A stretch of DNA of 64,000 nt from Halomarina pelagica (GTDB taxonomy: Archaea > Halobacteriota > Halobacteria > Halobacteriales > Haloarculaceae): contig NZ_CP100457.1 in NCBI RefSeq assembly GCF_024228315.1, forward strand, positions 62,001 to 126,000. Reading direction: 5' to 3'. The position numbers were made by a program, and so were the translations under genes. Position 1 is the first letter of the stretch, and each line of letters starts with the position of its first letter. Shown here in pieces: positions 1 through 9,433 of the stretch. The notes under the pieces are model-generated. The model did no database searches. It saw nothing but the letters and a program-made list of their open reading frames with translations, and had not been told where the DNA came from.

Positions 1-104
1 CCACTCACTGCGAACGCACTCGCGCCGATGCCGCCGAGTGCTCGTAGCACGGTCCGTCGCCGGATTCGTTGATCGCTCCTCGCTGATGTCTGAATCTCTG
101 CCAT
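1..104 (-). CDS. N-terminus of a Tat-exported protein, cut by the window edge
   Basis: Reading leftwards from an ATG at 104, the first 34 codons stay open to the window edge. They contain a twin-arginine signal: IRRRTVLRALGG followed by a small-residue hydrophobic stretch (GASAFAVSG). In haloarchaea such a leader sends folded proteins through the Tat system. The mature part lies outside the window, so the function is unknown. The frame is also open upstream of this ATG, so the start is my choice, based on the usual distance of about 12-16 residues before the arginine pair. Confidence 0.55.
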   Translation of the reverse strand, partial: MAEIQTSARSDQRIRRRTVLRALGGIGASAFAVS

Positions 105-550
105 CGTCGTGTCCTCTTGCTGTCGCTCCCCCGGATACCCCCGGAAGAACTCGAAGCGGTGATGGATGGCAGACAGCATATAGATTTACATTGACACATT
201 CGGCAGAGGATACCCAGAGAGGGACACTCAGTAAAAAGAGTGGCGAGGACACACACACCTCTCAGCAGGATTAGGTTGGCACGGACGTGATGCTCACCGT
301 TCCTCCAGTTGATAACGGTATGTACGAGGAGGTTGGTTCATGTCTATGAGCGCCCGCGTATCAAGACGGCCGACTAGGTGTGCCATAACGCCTACTGCAG
401 ATAGACGGCCTGGCAGGTTGACGATGCCATCTCAGAGTAGTCCTCAAGGATCTGGACGTAGCGATACTCACACGCCGATGGATGATATATACTAGCTCCC
501 TCCAGTGAAACGGCGTTGAGGTGGGGTGTCAATCATATCTCACGCTGGCG
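105..550. other. Intergenic stretch, nothing recognised
   Basis: About 450 bases lie between two leftward genes. There is an AT-rich run (gatgatatatactag) near 482-496, but it points at no start I can support. I see no convincing coding frame, repeat or RNA gene here. Confidence 0.5.
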
Positions 551-2167
551 CTACTTGCAGTGCTCCCATCGGTGAAAGAGTTCGTCGACATAGGCATGCC
601 AGGGGTAGAAGATGGCCGCCGCTGCAGCCGTTTCTTGGAATCCCATCGCTCCTCCGATACCGTTCCCATTACCGCTATCTTCGTGGCGTTTGACCGTCCC
701 ATCAGGCGCCTCGACATGAGTGAACTGCTGTGTGTGAATTTCGTCGTGCCAGGGTTGGAGTCGCTCGGAGAAGCCGAGGACCTTTTTCTCTGGATTGAGT
801 GGGTCACTAGCGGGTTTTTCAACGGCAGTCACGTCTTGGATAAGACACGAGTACGGAGTCGTGAGTTGCGCTGGAACTGGATTGTCAGGATCGGGATCGT
901 CAAGTGTCGTCTGCTCCTCCCCATTCGGGGCGACTTGCGGGCTTCCGTCATCACGCCGCTTCACCCATAAGAACTGTAGAGGAATCGGCGTATCCGGTGA
1001 CCACATAGGGAGAGGAAGGTACTGCGTGAGGCCCATCTCCCAGAGGTGGTGTTCTAACTCCGTGAGGATCTCACGATGATCGATCAGGAAGTCCACTCCC
1101 GTGTGCGATTTCCCGTCATGTTGGTTAACAACACGGTTCGTGATGTACCCCCAGATGGCGCCGGAAAGTTCCCACCGCTCGGCGTCACTTAACGTGGTCA
1201 GTCGTCGCCGCGTGGAGTCTCGACTGCGCGTGATGCGAAGAGCCATCGTTAATGGGACATGCCGTACTGGTGTGACGACGCGCCCGTTCTTTTCCTCGAC
1301 CATCGGGACGTCATAATTCGCCTTGGTATACGGGTCTGGCCGCCGGGCAGCTTTCTTCTGCTGTCGGTACTGCTCGATCGTCTTCCGTTCTTGGCCCCAA
1401 CAGTCTTCATGCTTGACTCGGTTGCCAATGACGAGAAGATACCCACTGCCCCGTCGGAGTGGGGCAGGAGGTACGATGGCGACACGCCATAGCGGCTCAA
1501 ACTGGTGTTCGGTATGAACAGAGAGCACTTCGTACCACCCTGCCGCTCGCGCTTCTGTCGCCGAGGGAGGCCCCTCTGGGAGCGGCGTATCTATGGCTGA
1601 ATGTCGAGACTCCGTTCCGTGGTGGTGATGCTCGAAAACTCGAATATCGTGTTCGACAAGGAGGGGGGCGGTAAACTCGACGATCGTACTTCCAGCGGGA
1701 AGCACGCCGTATGCTCCAGGCGCGATCTCGGTGTTCTGCCCGTGCAACCGTTCGAGGTGTCTGAAGGCAGCTACGGCATTGCTCACTGGTTGAACTACTG
1801 TCGGAGTTGGTCCGGTCACCTCGGGTCCACCCTTAAGTACTCGGATGAATCTCGGAATGCGAGCGCCCTGAACGTGAAACGGTGGGCACTCCATTGTCGG
1901 GAGGCTCCGCTCAGGGAGCCTCCCGAGGTTATTTCGCGTGCTACTATCACCACGCGTTTGAAGATGCCGTTTGCCACCCCTCGTGACGACTAGTACTTCT
2001 GTCCGTTGGGAATCGTCGCCCCGGACGAAGAATGCCCACTCGCCGGAGTTGATAAGATCAACGGCGCGCTGGGTCGTAATCCCCCATACGCCAGAGATGT
2101 CCTTTCCCCCGACCTTCGCGATATCTCCGTCAGCTGCCCGCTCGATATACTTGAGTTCGATACACAT
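551..2167 (-). CDS. Large protein with N-terminal DUF3892-like domain
   Basis: A 538-residue protein read from ATG 2167; a GTG four codons upstream is the alternative. Residues about 1-85 follow the DUF3892 pattern: a start strand (IELKYIERA), IAKVGG, a W-G-I-T-x2-RAVDLI helix, GEWAFFV, then a strand pair ending in KRHLQTRGD and LGRLPE. DUF3892 is a small domain of unknown function. The remaining 450 residues contain a His-rich patch (EHHHHGTESRH) and many Trp and Pro, but no motif I recognise. There is no signal peptide or membrane segment, so it is probably cytoplasmic. It stands alone, about 440 bases from orc1 and divergent from it. The domain call is moderate; the overall role is unknown. 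Confidence 0.7.
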   Translation of the reverse strand: MCIELKYIERAADGDIAKVGGKDISGVWGITTQRAVDLINSGEWAFFVRGDDSQRTEVLVVTRGGKRHLQTRGDSSTRNNLGRLPERSLPTMECPPFHVQGARIPRFIRVLKGGPEVTGPTPTVVQPVSNAVAAFRHLERLHGQNTEIAPGAYGVLPAGSTIVEFTAPLLVEHDIRVFEHHHHGTESRHSAIDTPLPEGPPSATEARAAGWYEVLSVHTEHQFEPLWRVAIVPPAPLRRGSGYLLVIGNRVKHEDCWGQERKTIEQYRQQKKAARRPDPYTKANYDVPMVEEKNGRVVTPVRHVPLTMALRITRSRDSTRRRLTTLSDAERWELSGAIWGYITNRVVNQHDGKSHTGVDFLIDHREILTELEHHLWEMGLTQYLPLPMWSPDTPIPLQFLWVKRRDDGSPQVAPNGEEQTTLDDPDPDNPVPAQLTTPYSCLIQDVTAVEKPASDPLNPEKKVLGFSERLQPWHDEIHTQQFTHVEAPDGTVKRHEDSGNGNGIGGAMGFQETAAAAAIFYPWHAYVDELFHRWEHCK

Positions 2168-2603
2168 GAGTTTCACCACTCGGGACGCCCCCGCTGCGTC
2201 ACTGACCCCCCATGAAAGTCACTTGACCTACAGGTGATCAATTGAAATAAACGTTCGTTCGATAATACATCGAATACGTAATCAGTCTGAACAACTTGCC
2301 TGTTATATTTTTGTAAAAGAGTAATCCGAGTGACCGACATTCAAGCTCGTCTCTTTTAGGGATTGTTTCTCTTGAGGTCCTTCTGCCGATATCGGTTGGT
2401 TTTCTGCGACATTCAAATAGATCTGAAAACGCCACGTTTCCGTAGTAACTCTCCCAACGCTTCCCTCTCTTACCAACGATCGATAGGAGTCACCCGTCCG
2501 AGGTTTGATAAGAGGATGCTACCGACGAAGTGGAGCATCTTCTGGAAGTTCTGGAAACGACCCCTCCATCATTATACCAGTCGGCGTGCAAGCGGTCGGG
2601 TAG
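2168..2603 (+). promoter_or_regulatory. AT-rich orc1 upstream region; candidate origin and orc1 promoter
   Basis: Haloarchaeal origins usually sit directly upstream of an orc1/cdc6 gene and contain inverted ORB repeats with a GGAAAC core beside an AT-rich stretch. Here a GGAAAC core lies on the + strand at 2550-2566 (tctggaaacgacccctcc) and another on the - strand at 2434-2443 (acgtttccgt). AT-rich DNA lies at 2240-2330. The G-rich tail of a canonical ORB is not seen, so this is a weak candidate. A TATA-like attatacc at 2571-2578 lies 26-33 nt before the orc1 ATG. Confidence 0.4.
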
Positions 2604-3614
2604 ATGATCGTCGATGCGCGCGTCCTCCGCGACGAATTCGTCCCGCGCGAGGTCGTCCATCGCGACGCTGAAACCAATCGCCTCTCAGCGGCGCTCTCAC
2701 CGCTGCTGGACGGCGAACCGGCAGAGACGGCGCTCCTAACCGGTCCCTCCGGCGTGGGCAAGACCTGCATCGCGCAATATACGGTTTCACGGCTCCGTGA
2801 GCGCGTCCTCGATATCGAGACGCAGTACGTCAACTGCTGGCAGAACTACTCGCGCTTTCGCGCGCTCTATCGCATCCTCGACGGCCTCGGCCAGACGATC
2901 GACATTCACCGCCAGTCGACGCCGCGCGACGAACTGCTCGAACGTCTCGAACAGTACGATGGGCCGCCCTGCGTGGTGATCCTCGACGAGGTCGATCAAC
3001 TCGAGGATATGCGCATCCTCTACGACCTCTATCACCTCCCGCGGTTTTCGATGATCCTCATCGCCAATCGAGAGGAGGAACTGTTCGCCCGCCTCGACGA
3101 TCGCATCCAGAGTCGGTTGCATACTGCCGAGCGAGTCCACTTCGACCGCTACTCGGTCGACGAACTCGTCGCCATCCTCGAGGATCGGGCTGAATCCGGG
3201 CTAACAACAGGCGCGGTCGCCCGCGAACAACTGGCGATCATTGCTGATGCGGCCGCCGGCGATGCGCGCGTCGCGATCGGCATCCTTCGGAATGCGGCCC
3301 GGCAGGCCCAGCGCGCCGAGAGCCGCGCGATCACCTACGAAATGCTCCACGAGGCGATCCCCGAGGGGCGCGCCGAGGTCCGCCGCAAGAGTATCGAGAC
3401 GCTCACGCCCCACCAACGGACACTCTATGACATCCTGGCCGAGGAGGGTGAACTCGAACCGGCTGACCTGTACGCCGCCTACCAGGAGCGTGTCGACGAG
3501 CCGAAGACCGATCGTACTGTCCGGAACTACCTCCAAAAGCTCGCGCAGTACAACCTCATCACAATTACAGGGACGAGTCGGGATCGGACCTACGTCGTCG
3601 AGCGTCGCGAGTAG
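2604..3614 (+). CDS. orc1/cdc6: Orc1/Cdc6 replication initiator
   Basis: A 336-residue AAA+ origin-binding ATPase. It has Walker A GPSGVGKT at about 47-54, Walker B VVILDEVDQ at 124-132, a sensor-1 Asn in LIANREE near 155, and the sensor-2 arginine in GDARVAIGILRNAA near 219-232. A C-terminal winged helix (about 265-336) ends in an RTVRNYLQKLAQYNLI helix-wing, the usual DNA-binding module. Proteins of this family bind ORB repeats and load the MCM helicase. It is shorter than chromosomal Orc1 (about 400 residues), as plasmid paralogues often are. A TATA box 26-33 nt upstream suggests a leaderless transcript. All catalytic motifs are intact, so it probably drives replication of this replicon. 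Confidence 0.93.
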   Translation: MIVDARVLRDEFVPREVVHRDAETNRLSAALSPLLDGEPAETALLTGPSGVGKTCIAQYTVSRLRERVLDIETQYVNCWQNYSRFRALYRILDGLGQTIDIHRQSTPRDELLERLEQYDGPPCVVILDEVDQLEDMRILYDLYHLPRFSMILIANREEELFARLDDRIQSRLHTAERVHFDRYSVDELVAILEDRAESGLTTGAVAREQLAIIADAAAGDARVAIGILRNAARQAQRAESRAITYEMLHEAIPEGRAEVRRKSIETLTPHQRTLYDILAEEGELEPADLYAAYQERVDEPKTDRTVRNYLQKLAQYNLITITGTSRDRTYVVERRE

Positions 3615-3719
3615 CGGGAATACGATGGTCTGTACGATCGCGAACGCGATGTGGTCGTACCGCATTGGCGGTTGAATTTCGACGACTTGTGCGTAGATTG
3701 GCGGTTCTATCAGGATTGG

Positions 3720-4559
3720 CTACAGGTATGGAAGGGGACTTACTGGACAGAACATCGGCGTCTCGGCCAGCAAGTAGCGTAACACGCGGACGTGCCCCGA
3801 CCCGATGACGAGGAGGAGTCGCTCATCACCAGGCTCTATCGCTCGCCAGAGGTTGTGGACGATTCTGAGATTTCGGTCGAACCACGTTGCGAGCATTCGC
3901 GGGCCGCCGAAGTTATCTCCCTCACCCCACGGGATGAGCTGGTCGAACATCCCTGCGTGATTGTACCGGAGTTGTTCTTCCTGGTTTATCCATCGTACAT
4001 ACTCGGGAATGGTTGAGGTCGCGAGCCGCTCGTTCCGCTCACGCTCGACCGTGTGCGGTTCTGGAACGGTGATTTGCGTCTTCGCTTCCGGTTTGAATCC
4101 TCGCTCTTCCAGTGCTTCTGCATCATCGTTTGCGAGCCGCATCGGATAATCGACCGGGTAGACGCACTCGTGATGCAGTGTCTCTGCGAGTCGAAAGCCG
4201 ACCTGGATAACCTCGCTTCGACACTCTGTATCCCGTTCGTCACGGTAGGGGTGTGGTGGATTGATTTCTTGCTCGTCTGCGTACGACCGCTTGCCGGTAC
4301 AGTAGTCGCGATACAGTGCGTTGACGTCGCTGGCTCTGTCATAAGGACGTTCGACCGCGACCCGTTGGGGGTCCCACTCTGCAAGTCGGTCGACGAGGTC
4401 GGTGAGTTCCGTCTGCCGCTGGTCGGAGAGGACGTCGTCCGCGTCGACGTTGACCTCGTCTAATCCCGGATTATCCATATGATACGTACCGAGCAGCAGT
4501 ACAGCCACCTGATCAGCCGTGCAGTTTGGCCAGGAGTTCAGCGGTGGTCCAGTCTCCAT
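3720..4559 (-). CDS. TraB/PrgY-like protein (DUF5694 type)
   Basis: About 279 residues from ATG 4559; the frame is open to 4634, giving a longer alternative start. The N-terminus VAVLLLGTYHMDNPG matches the strand and GTxH motif that opens TraB/DUF5694-type proteins. A conserved R-V-A-V-E-R-P follows about 50 residues later, and VIGSGHVRVLRYLL near the C-terminus is the family's terminal GxxH motif. These His, Glu and Gly positions are thought to form an active site related to erythromycin-esterase-like folds; the substrate is unknown. No signal peptide or membrane segment is visible. It is convergent with orc1. The family call is fairly good, but a biochemical role cannot be stated. Confidence 0.72.
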   Translation of the reverse strand: METGPPLNSWPNCTADQVAVLLLGTYHMDNPGLDEVNVDADDVLSDQRQTELTDLVDRLAEWDPQRVAVERPYDRASDVNALYRDYCTGKRSYADEQEINPPHPYRDERDTECRSEVIQVGFRLAETLHHECVYPVDYPMRLANDDAEALEERGFKPEAKTQITVPEPHTVERERNERLATSTIPEYVRWINQEEQLRYNHAGMFDQLIPWGEGDNFGGPRMLATWFDRNLRIVHNLWRAIEPGDERLLLVIGSGHVRVLRYLLAETPMFCPVSPLPYL

Positions 4560-4791
4560 GCACGTCGGTACTGAGCCAGGTGAATTAATGGTTCGTCGAG
4601 AAGAATAAGGGTGGTCCATCATCTCTTGTCCCATACCGTGGATCAGGAGTTGACTAAGAGAAACGCGAGGGCCGTCCGATCAGCCCCGAATGAGGTATGA
4701 GTAGCACATCTCTGTACAGTCGCCTGCACACCGTAAGACGGTGTGTGGAGGGTCTCCAAACAGGTAAGGTGTCGCGAACGGGCACTGATAT

Positions 4792-5406
4792 ATGGACATT
4801 CTCCCATTGCTTGACGAACTTCGCGTGATGGCACAGGCCGGATTGTTCTTTGCGGAACGGAACGACAATCCCTACGACCGCGAACGATACGAGCGCATCC
4901 TCGAACTCGTCGCCGAGTACTATGGTGAAACGATCGAGATTCCGCCCGCGGAGGCCCACGACCGTCTCACCGAAGAGCTCGGGTATGTGACGCCCAATAT
5001 CGGCGTCAAGGCGGCGATCTTCGACGAAGGCGGACAGATGCTGCTAATGCGACGTCCCGATCCGCCTGTCGCTGGAACGTGGGATATCCCCGGCGGGGCA
5101 GTCGAACCGTTTGAAGCTCCTGCCGAGACTGCAGTCCGCGAAACGCGCGAGGAAACCGGACTCGATGTCGAGACGATCGACGTGGTCGATGCCTACTTTA
5201 TGGACCCGAACGCGCTCAACCCACACGGGCACATCCTCCTGCTCTATCTGTGTGAGGTCGTTGGCGGTACGTTACGATTATCGCGCGAGGGCGATGCGCT
5301 CGACTATTGGACGATAGACGATGTCCCAGAGTGGAGTCTAGATTTCCGAGGACCAGCCCTCGATGCTCATGAAAGATGGGCTGAACGGAACCGCGAAGCA
5401 CGCTAA
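4792..5406 (+). CDS. Nudix hydrolase with N-terminal helical domain
   Basis: A 204-residue protein. Residues 1-60 form an acidic helical N-terminal domain like the one preceding some ADP-ribose and NADH pyrophosphatase-type Nudix proteins. The Nudix fold follows from GVKAAIFDEGG. The Nudix box is complete at 102-124: G, five residues, E, seven residues, then RETREETGL, so metal-dependent hydrolysis of a nucleoside diphosphate linked to another group is expected. An upstream strand has LMRRPDPPVAGTWDIPGG. The substrate cannot be read from sequence. The gene stands alone with no obvious TATA box. Confidence 0.9.
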   Translation: MDILPLLDELRVMAQAGLFFAERNDNPYDRERYERILELVAEYYGETIEIPPAEAHDRLTEELGYVTPNIGVKAAIFDEGGQMLLMRRPDPPVAGTWDIPGGAVEPFEAPAETAVRETREETGLDVETIDVVDAYFMDPNALNPHGHILLLYLCEVVGGTLRLSREGDALDYWTIDDVPEWSLDFRGPALDAHERWAERNREAR

Positions 5407-5510
5407 TTCCTACTGGGGAGTTGGAGTCCAGGTACAAGCATCACGGTGTCAGGGAGAGCTACGACACGCTCAATCGGACTACTAATCAGCCAACTCATAG
5501 GGTACGTGCG

Positions 5511-6230
5511 TTACTTCTCCAGCGCGGCCCGATAGTGGGGCGTAGCGGGCGATCGCCTGATCTCGGCAACGTCCCACCCGGTACCGACCGCGGCCTCGCG
5601 CAGCCGATCCGGACTGAACAGCCGGAAGAGTAGCGTTTCGCCGATCGCGCCGTCGTACTCGAAGTGCATCACCCGGTAGGCGAGGCCGGGCGTCGGATCG
5701 GCTCGATAGCCGAGGAGGTCCGCGGTTTCCTCGCGCTCTGGATCGTAGCAGTCGACGATAGCGGTCGCGTCGGACGTCGTCACGAACGCCAGGTCGCCGA
5801 GAAACCGTCGAAGTCCCTGCATCGAACCGGCGAGTCCGAGTTGCGTCCCATATACGAGCGCCGACCGAAAGCGGTCGCGCTCGAACGTCCCACGCAGTTC
5901 GAACATGTCGGCGCGGCGTGCGTCCGTCACGCCGCGCTCACGCATCGTCTCGACGAGGTGCTCGCTCACCTCGATAGCGACGGTCTCGAACTGCTCTTGG
6001 AAGTAGAGCGTATCGCGTCCCGCACCAGCACCGATGTCCAGCAGTGGTCCTTCAAGCATCGAAACGAGCCACCGACCGCGTTCACCGCTTGTCGAATTGA
6101 GTTCACCGAAGTAGTTTTCCCTCATAGGATGCTCGTGTGCCTCGTCGCCATCTCGCTGAATGAGCGGCTCCTCTAATTCGTCACGCTGGAAGTCGAAAAT
6201 CGCCCGACCAAACGGATCGGTGTCCGTCAT
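5511..6230 (-). CDS. Class I SAM-dependent methyltransferase
   Basis: A 239-residue protein from ATG 6230 (MTDTDPFGRAI); another ATG lies nine codons upstream. SAM-binding motif I is GPLLDIGAGAGRDTLYF, followed by the acidic end of strand 2 (VAIEVSEHLV) and a DARRADMFEL segment. This is a free-standing Rossmann methyltransferase of the kind annotated Methyltransf_25 or Methyltransf_11 in haloarchaea. The C-terminal half, with a YRVMHFEYDG strand and FSPDRLREAAVGTGW, fits small-molecule acceptors, but the substrate is unknown. It converges with the Nudix gene, 104 bases away. Confidence 0.85.
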   Translation of the reverse strand: MTDTDPFGRAIFDFQRDELEEPLIQRDGDEAHEHPMRENYFGELNSTSGERGRWLVSMLEGPLLDIGAGAGRDTLYFQEQFETVAIEVSEHLVETMRERGVTDARRADMFELRGTFERDRFRSALVYGTQLGLAGSMQGLRRFLGDLAFVTTSDATAIVDCYDPEREETADLLGYRADPTPGLAYRVMHFEYDGAIGETLLFRLFSPDRLREAAVGTGWDVAEIRRSPATPHYRAALEK

Positions 6231-6703
6231 AAGGTGTGATACACTATCATTTATCATAAAATTACCATGAGATTCGGTAGCGATCGAGAGACCCTAGCTG
6301 ATCATAGATTGAGAGTAGTGGCGGTCACACTCTGCGGAAACCTTCCTCGGCCTTGTTTAGACCCCGGTAACAACGGCTTCCTCCGACAGACTAACCAGCG
6401 TCATACCCAGAACCGAGTAGTGTGTCCTCTCGTCTCTCTCGTTTCACAGACCGACTCGTAGCGTTGGCGAAACGTGCTGTCGCTGGCGAGTCAGCACCAG
6501 CGGTCGAGAAGGGCGGGGTGGTTACGCAGACTGGGGGTAATCATCGCGATTCGTTCATGCACGGGACGGCGGTTGATATCGACGGCGGCTGGCTCGTTGA
6601 CTGAGGAACCGACAGCGTTCTCGATCTTCATGGAGACTGCGTCTTCCGACTGGACTGATAGCTGAGTGATCAGCCTCTTCGCTCGAGAGATGCTAAGCGG
6701 GAA
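6231..6703. other. Intergenic stretch with only doubtful frames
   Basis: Short open frames occur but none has haloarchaeal protein character throughout. One frame ending at 6604 closes with MHGTAVDIDGGWLVD, which resembles the C-terminus of short-chain dehydrogenases, but the preceding residues do not match that family. I treat it as chance or a very degraded relic. Confidence 0.4.
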
Positions 6704-6713
6704 ATACATAAGT
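6704..6713 (+). promoter_or_regulatory. TATA box of the following gene
   Basis: The AT-rich string atacataagt ends 24 nt before the ATG at 6737, the spacing expected for a leaderless haloarchaeal transcript. No ribosome-binding site is visible before the ATG, which agrees with this. Confidence 0.55.
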
Positions 6714-6736
6714 CGGAGAGTATCCACGGTAGAGCT

Positions 6737-7264
6737 ATGTCTCGGTCACCTTCTGGAATGGAGATCCAGCAGATCAAACGGGATCTGCACGGCGAGCCGG
6801 TTGGCCGTGCCGGCTCGTTCTGTTGTGACTTCTGTGACGCAGCGATCGCGATCGGTGAGCCTGTCATGTACGATATTGCTTCCGTCGATGAGATGCCGAA
6901 TCTCGAGGCGCTCGTCGACCTTCCGGATGGCTGGGCGCTGGATGCTGCTCGGTGCCGGGAGTGCGAAGTGGACTCCATCTCACCTGAAACCGATGGCTGG
7001 GAGGAAGCGGTCGTGATGCTGTCGATCAACGAGTCGAACGGTGTCCTCAGCGCAGATACGACCGAGATCACCGTCGTTGACTATTCACCAGGGAACGAAG
7101 GGACCTATCCGCCGCCGGTTCCATTGGCGTTTTTCACCCAGCATGGATACTCTATGTCTCGATGGGGCTTCCTCAGGAATTTCGTTGAAAACACCGATCT
7201 GGACATCGAGCCTATCCAGCTCTATCGGAAGAGGCTTGCGGAGATGGATCAAGAAGAACGCTGA
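6737..7264 (+). CDS. Cys-rich protein, function unknown
   Basis: A 175-residue acidic protein. FCCDFCDAAIAIGEPVMYD near residues 28-46 and RCREC near 72-76 supply two C-x2-C pairs that could bind one zinc ion. The layout resembles treble-clef or zinc-ribbon domains in which the first pair sits at a beta hairpin. The C-terminal half (YPPPVPLAFFTQHG, then a helical FLRNFVENTDLDIEPIQLYRKRL) is not recognised. It is a stand-alone gene with its own TATA box. The codon use, acidity and promoter support a real gene; the function is unknown. Confidence 0.7.
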   Translation: MSRSPSGMEIQQIKRDLHGEPVGRAGSFCCDFCDAAIAIGEPVMYDIASVDEMPNLEALVDLPDGWALDAARCRECEVDSISPETDGWEEAVVMLSINESNGVLSADTTEITVVDYSPGNEGTYPPPVPLAFFTQHGYSMSRWGFLRNFVENTDLDIEPIQLYRKRLAEMDQEER

Positions 7265-7621
7265 TCGCCCTTCACTCGCGGCCTTGTCTACATCCACCGA
7301 GGCGGAACTCCGGTCACGGCGTACCGCTCTGTTCGGGGAAGGCCCTCGATTCACTAATCCAGAGGGTGTTATAAACAGTTCACATTCTCGCTATTCGATA
7401 ACGGAAGAAGCGATAGACACAGAGAACTCACGTATCGCTCAATACAACGGAAGGATTATACGCCATAGTCTTATTGAATGAAAACACGAGGCTGAAGGAT
7501 GACCATTTCCGCTCTCTTATAAGTCGTCGCGTTCCCATTTCGGGGCCGCGAGAACCGTCTTTGTAACGATTAGAGCGGTGTGTCCGATTTCATCGCTCAC
7601 TGCGCCAAGCATCAGCGAAGT
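7265..7621. other. Intergenic region upstream of pepF
   Basis: There is no supported gene. A TATA-like tcttataagt at about 7515-7524 lies roughly 100 nt before the pepF ATG, implying a short leader if it is used. Another AT-rich run is at 7375-7385 (gttataaacag). Confidence 0.4.
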
Positions 7622-9433
7622 ATGAATCAATTACCGACACGAGCAGACATTGACGAGAAGTACAAGTGGGACCTCTCAGCCATCTTCGATTCCGTCGAAG
7701 AGTGGGAAAGTGAATGGTCAGCAGTTTATGACCGGCTCGGTGATCTCCGTGAATACGAGGGGCGCGTCGCGCAAGATGGCGAAGCGCTATTGCGTGCTCT
7801 CCAGTTGTTCGGAGAAGTCCTCCGTCGCACGCAGCGACTTCGACTCTACGCCCAATTGAAACGCAACGAGGACACCGAGAACAGCGCCCATCAGGAACGA
7901 CTCCACGAGTCAAATCGGTTAGACCGGGAGGTGACGAAGGTTACCGACATGGTGCGACGCGAGATACAGGCCACTGGCCGTGAGACAATCATGCAGGCGG
8001 TAGAGACGACTGAGGAGTTAGAGGTGTACAAGCATTTACTCGATGACGTGCTTCAGATGGGAAGTCGTGCACGATCCTCAGAGGTTGAGAACCTGCTGGC
8101 AGACTTCACCGAAGTCATCGAATCACCGACGCGTGTCTACTCCTCGCTCACGAACAACGACATCGAGCCACAGTCTGTGGAGACGCCCGGTGGAGAACAG
8201 GTCGAGGTGACTGGGGTCAATCTCGGGAACTATCTCCGCCATCGGGATCGCACCTTCCGTCGTCGTACCTATCAGTCGGTATACGAAGAATACGCCGCCG
8301 TAAAGCACACTATCGCGACTGCATACGCGGATAACGTGAAAGCGCAGGTTGCACTCGCGGACGCTCGAAGCTACGACTCAGTGCGGGAGATGGCGTTCAA
8401 TAAACCGAGCTACCCCGAAACCGGCCTGCATATTCACCTCCCTGTCGAGGTGCACGACACCTTGACAACCGCAGTCCGCGACTCGCTTGACCCACTGCAT
8501 CAATACTACGAGCGGCGAAAGGCAATCCTCGGACTCGACGAACTCAAAGCGTGGGACTTGGATGTTCCACTCGCTGACGCGCACGAACCGACTGTGGCAT
8601 ATGAGGAGGCACGAGACCACATCCTCACCGCAGTTGAACCACTCGGGGATTCGTACAAAAATCAGCTTGACGAGTTCTTCGCGTCCCAACGCATCGATGT
8701 CTATGAGACGCGAAACAAGCAGAATATTCTCGCGTATGGACCGTTGTCGTACGATACCGGGTCGTACATCCTGTTGAACTATCAGAACGACGTCCGTTCG
8801 ATGTCAATCCTCGCCCACGAACTTGGCCACGCGATGCACGCCGAGTACTTACGAGAGGCCCAGTCGCCCGCATACGCGACCGGGACGCGTCCTATCGAGG
8901 AAGTCCCGAGTTACGTCCACGAGATCTTGCTCGCGCATCACCTACTCAACGTGGACGACTATGCCCTCCGCCAGTATGCGCGTGACCGCTTGCTCGATGT
9001 GTTACTGGGTATATACGGCTCGACGCTACACTCGCTATTCACGCATAAGACGTATCGGACCGTCGAAGACGGGGAGGACCTCACGCTCGACCGCATCGAG
9101 GAGATATATACTGACCTCCTGTCCGAATTCCGTGGCCCGATGGAGATAGATACGTGGGCGAAACGAGGATGGCTTGTCGGCAGTCACGGACGACTACCCT
9201 ACCATTTCTATCAGTACACTCTTGGGACGGCTGGCGCACTACGCACCGTCGAACAGCTTCTCGACGGCACCGTCACACCGAATGAGTACCACGACTTCTT
9301 GCGAGCAGGTGGTACGGTACGTTCTGTCGAGGCATTCGAAACGCTCGGTCTCGACATCCAGTCACGAGAGCCGTTCGAACGGGCATGCTCAGTCGTCGAG
9401 AAATACGTGGAGGAACTGGGCGTGATTGAATAG
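7622..9433 (+). CDS. pepF: Oligoendopeptidase F, M3 family metallopeptidase
   Basis: A 603-residue zinc peptidase from ATG 7622, chosen because the paralogue at 29.6 kb begins the same way (MTQLKDRADI there, MNQLPTRADI here); a GTG at 7580 would add 14 residues. The zinc-binding HELGH lies at 399-403 in LAHELGHAMHAEY, and the third ligand Glu is in EEVPSYVHE about 25 residues later, as in the M3 family. The long helical N-terminal half and the YNHFYQY-like C-terminal segment (PYHFYQYTLG) also fit. The enzyme cleaves short peptides in the cytoplasm. It is monocistronic, with full family length and intact catalytic residues. Confidence 0.93.
   Translation: MNQLPTRADIDEKYKWDLSAIFDSVEEWESEWSAVYDRLGDLREYEGRVAQDGEALLRALQLFGEVLRRTQRLRLYAQLKRNEDTENSAHQERLHESNRLDREVTKVTDMVRREIQATGRETIMQAVETTEELEVYKHLLDDVLQMGSRARSSEVENLLADFTEVIESPTRVYSSLTNNDIEPQSVETPGGEQVEVTGVNLGNYLRHRDRTFRRRTYQSVYEEYAAVKHTIATAYADNVKAQVALADARSYDSVREMAFNKPSYPETGLHIHLPVEVHDTLTTAVRDSLDPLHQYYERRKAILGLDELKAWDLDVPLADAHEPTVAYEEARDHILTAVEPLGDSYKNQLDEFFASQRIDVYETRNKQNILAYGPLSYDTGSYILLNYQNDVRSMSILAHELGHAMHAEYLREAQSPAYATGTRPIEEVPSYVHEILLAHHLLNVDDYALRQYARDRLLDVLLGIYGSTLHSLFTHKTYRTVEDGEDLTLDRIEEIYTDLLSEFRGPMEIDTWAKRGWLVGSHGRLPYHFYQYTLGTAGALRTVEQLLDGTVTPNEYHDFLRAGGTVRSVEAFETLGLDIQSREPFERACSVVEKYVEELGVIE

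Noticed and set aside
1118-1132. A sequence TGTTGGTTAACAAC resembling the long inverted-repeat arm
   Set aside because: It lies inside the DUF3892 gene and has no second arm at the 20-22 bp spacing; the palindrome is short enough to be chance.
6422-6604. A frame ending MHGTAVDIDGGWLVD, like the end of short-chain dehydrogenases
   Set aside because: Only the last dozen residues match; preceding residues show no dehydrogenase motifs and no start context.
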